Shown here: piece after piece, positions 62,491 to 64,000 of the stretch
Position numbering within the stretch: the stretch's first letter is position 1
Layout of the letters: each line of letters opens with the position of its first letter
Source: Hyaloraphidium curvatum
Taxonomy: Eukaryota; Monoblepharomycota; Hyaloraphidiomycetes; Hyaloraphidiales; Hyaloraphidiaceae
Reading direction: 5' to 3'
Assembly (NCBI GenBank): GCA_025558095.1
Contig: JAIVFI010000019.1
Location: 1-64,000 of the forward strand
DNA length: 64,000 bases
The notes under the pieces: generated by a model
Databases searched by the model: none
Seen by the model: only the letters and a program-made list of their open reading frames with translations
Told to the model about the DNA's origin: nothing
Translations under genes and position numbers: made by a program

Positions 62491-64000
62491 TCACGCAACC
62501 GGCACGAAAGGCCTCATCATCGCGTTGTCCTCTGGCAATGTGGATCAGCATCGCCTGCGCACTTCCTTCTGCGAAGGATACTGACCGTGATGGAGGATGT
62601 GGCAATGATAGACGTACCCCGGCCCGGCAGTCGCGTTGAACGGAAACGCCTCGCCTCGCGTCCCTGTGAAGCGCACCCCGAAGATGGTGACGTACCCCGG
62701 CGGCGCCTTTCCCGTGTCTTTCCATCCTTGCTCGGCGATTTCGGCCGGCTCGGGGTTTCCCTGCAGGTACGGAGTGACGTCGAGGGGCCGCGGGGCCGAA
62801 GACAGCGGCAGCTCGTCCGCCTCGTTCAGCCTCTGCCAGTCCTTGAGGTAGTCCTCCGCCCGGAACTTCTGCCTCGAAGCAATCTGGAACTGCACGAGGT
62901 GGATGTGCATCGGATGCGTGTCCTGGGTGGGGTTGATGAACATCCAGTCCTCCGTGCCGCCGAGCTTGGGAAACTCCGTCGCGGCCACTTCGAACGGGAG
63001 GCCGTTGATGAAGAGACCAGTCGGCCCATTCTCGCCCACGGCTTCAGTCAGGACGATCTGGCGGCGGACCGTCGGCGCGGGCAGGTTCGGGAAGGGGCCG
63101 GCCAAGGTCGGGTTCGAAACGTAGGAGTTCAGCGTAACGCCGATCGCCGCCGCGACGTTGAAACGCATAACGAGTCTCGTCGTTTCGGGATCCACGGGAT
63201 CGCCATCGGGGAAAGGAGCCGGCGCCGAGTTGCGCCAGTAGAGCTTGGTGTTGGGCGGGAATGGCGAAAAGTCGACCACGATGTCGGCACGTTCGCCGGG
63301 CGCAAGCAAGATCGAGGACAAGGTCGCGGGGCTGTACCGGAAGACGCCGTCGGTGCCGATCATCGTGAAGGGCACGGTAGTGTTGGAATCGCCGCGGACC
63401 AGCGCCAGGTCAAAGAACCGCGAATCAGCTCCGTTGAGCATGCGGAAACGATAGGCGCCTCGGGCGACTTGGAGGTTCGGCCTGAGGCGGTCGCCGCATC
63501 AGATGGACTGGCAGCAGATGCTTCAGATCACCAACCAAGCTTTGCCGTTGACCACGACCACATCACCGAAGTATTCCGGGTTCCAGTTTGGATGGACGGA
63601 CGGGTTGTCGCCTTCCTTCTCGATGTAGATCGAGCCGTCGGCGCGGAACGTGCGGTCTTGCATCACGATCGGAATCTCGTACGGTCCGGAGGGAAGAACG
63701 CTGGCTTCGACAGGGTGCTTGATGATGTAGAATCCCGCCATTCCTGCCCCTGCGCCTCAGTACTGCCCGATCGCAAGAATCGGGGGTTTGAACTCACCCG
63801 CGAGCACGTTGAGCCTCGTCATGTACGCGACATGGTCGTGGTGCCATAAAGTCGTGGGCTTCATCGCGTTCGGATAGACAAACACGGCCGAATCCGTCCC
63901 GGTGGCTTCGGCACTCGAATACGTCGGGCCCCGCTGCCCGGCAGCCGTCCAATAGGCGTCGGGATGGCCGTCCGAGGCGCTCGGCGAGGCGGAGCCGTGC
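62491..64000 (-). CDS. CotA-like multicopper oxidase, 3' part
   Basis: C-terminal two thirds of a multicopper oxidase; the 5' end is beyond the window. Exons (minus): 63798 to beyond 64000, 63536-63743, 62586-63481, 62491-62531. It resembles bacterial CotA/bilirubin-oxidase-type enzymes rather than fungal laccases: HGSASPSASDGHPDAYWT, TLWHHDHVAYMTRLNVLAGM, AGFYIIKHPVEASVLPSGPY, EIPIVMQDRTFRADGSIYIE. Copper ligands seen: LWHHDH, HPMHIHL and YHCHILHHEDNAMMRPF, the last completed by a 41-nt final exon; the Met after the HCH motif is the type 1 axial ligand position. All three introns are exactly 54 bp. The enzyme would oxidise phenols or bilirubin-like substrates while reducing O2 to water. A bacterial origin followed by intron gain is plausible. 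Confidence 0.9.

Noticed and set aside
1-64000. tRNA, rRNA, CRISPR arrays, transposons, viral genes
   Set aside because: Looked for T-loop motifs, spaced identical repeats, transposase or integrase signatures and terminal repeats; none convincing.

Overview
The window is nuclear DNA of a GC-rich, intron-bearing fungus. Evidence: two Zn2Cys6 binuclear-cluster proteins, a third regulator with only the fungal middle-homology domain, a GDS1-type winged-helix protein, a Gcn4-like bZIP and peroxisomal multifunctional beta-oxidation proteins with fungal-style twin dehydrogenase domains. I place 58 introns. All are 50-85 bp except one of 171 bp; donors are mostly GTGGGT, GTGGGC or GTGAGT, and CTGAC/CTGAT branch sites sit about 15-30 nt before the acceptor. 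Several introns are multiples of three, so unspliced frames stay open. The three-member seven-helix membrane family, the bacterial-looking multicopper oxidase and the unusual peroxisomal proteins would suit an early-diverging (chytrid-grade) lineage; this is inference and I cannot name the species. I see no rRNA, tRNA, CRISPR or transposon.

Layout. 0-10 kb: 3' end of a Baeyer-Villiger monooxygenase, a small secreted Cys-rich protein, an 11-bp minisatellite, a broken gene fragment, a CC2D1/Lgd homologue, a fungal-type regulator, a DUF4436 membrane protein and an F-box-like ORF. 10-21 kb: a zinc-ribbon ORF, a beta-carbonic-anhydrase-like protein, a zinc alcohol dehydrogenase, a Zn2Cys6 activator, a GNAT acetyltransferase, seven-helix protein A and a bZIP factor. 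21-27 kb: mostly empty, broken only by a 201-residue Zn2Cys6 protein. 27-34 kb: seven-helix protein B, with a one-base frameshift, converging on a tandem pair of peroxisomal dehydrogenases. 34-44 kb: a broken expansin-like gene, a GT31 glycosyltransferase, an F-box/LRR protein, a short-chain dehydrogenase and a GT4 fusion protein. 44-51 kb: one 1,898-residue GDS1-like nuclear protein. 51-64 kb: a possible stray exon, a seven-exon mucin-like secreted protein, seven-helix protein C, an Rcf2-like HIG1 protein, a type II glycosyltransferase, an NmrA-like oxidoreductase, a limonene-epoxide-hydrolase-like protein and the 3' part of a CotA-like multicopper oxidase.

How the genes fit together. There are no operons. 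Themes recur: oxidation of hydrophobic substrates (Baeyer-Villiger enzyme, MDR, SDR, NmrA, epoxide-hydrolase fold, multicopper oxidase, peroxisomal beta-oxidation), Golgi glycosylation (three glycosyltransferases) and cell-surface or secreted proteins. The two points most worth following are the seven-helix family (A, B, C), which shares an N-terminal LFP motif, a CPC cysteine cluster in the second loop and a C-terminal last helix ending in an E-[ST]-x-C-P motif, and the multifunctional beta-oxidation pair, in which two dehydrogenase domains run straight into an SCP2 domain (or into PTS1 alone) with no hydratase domain.
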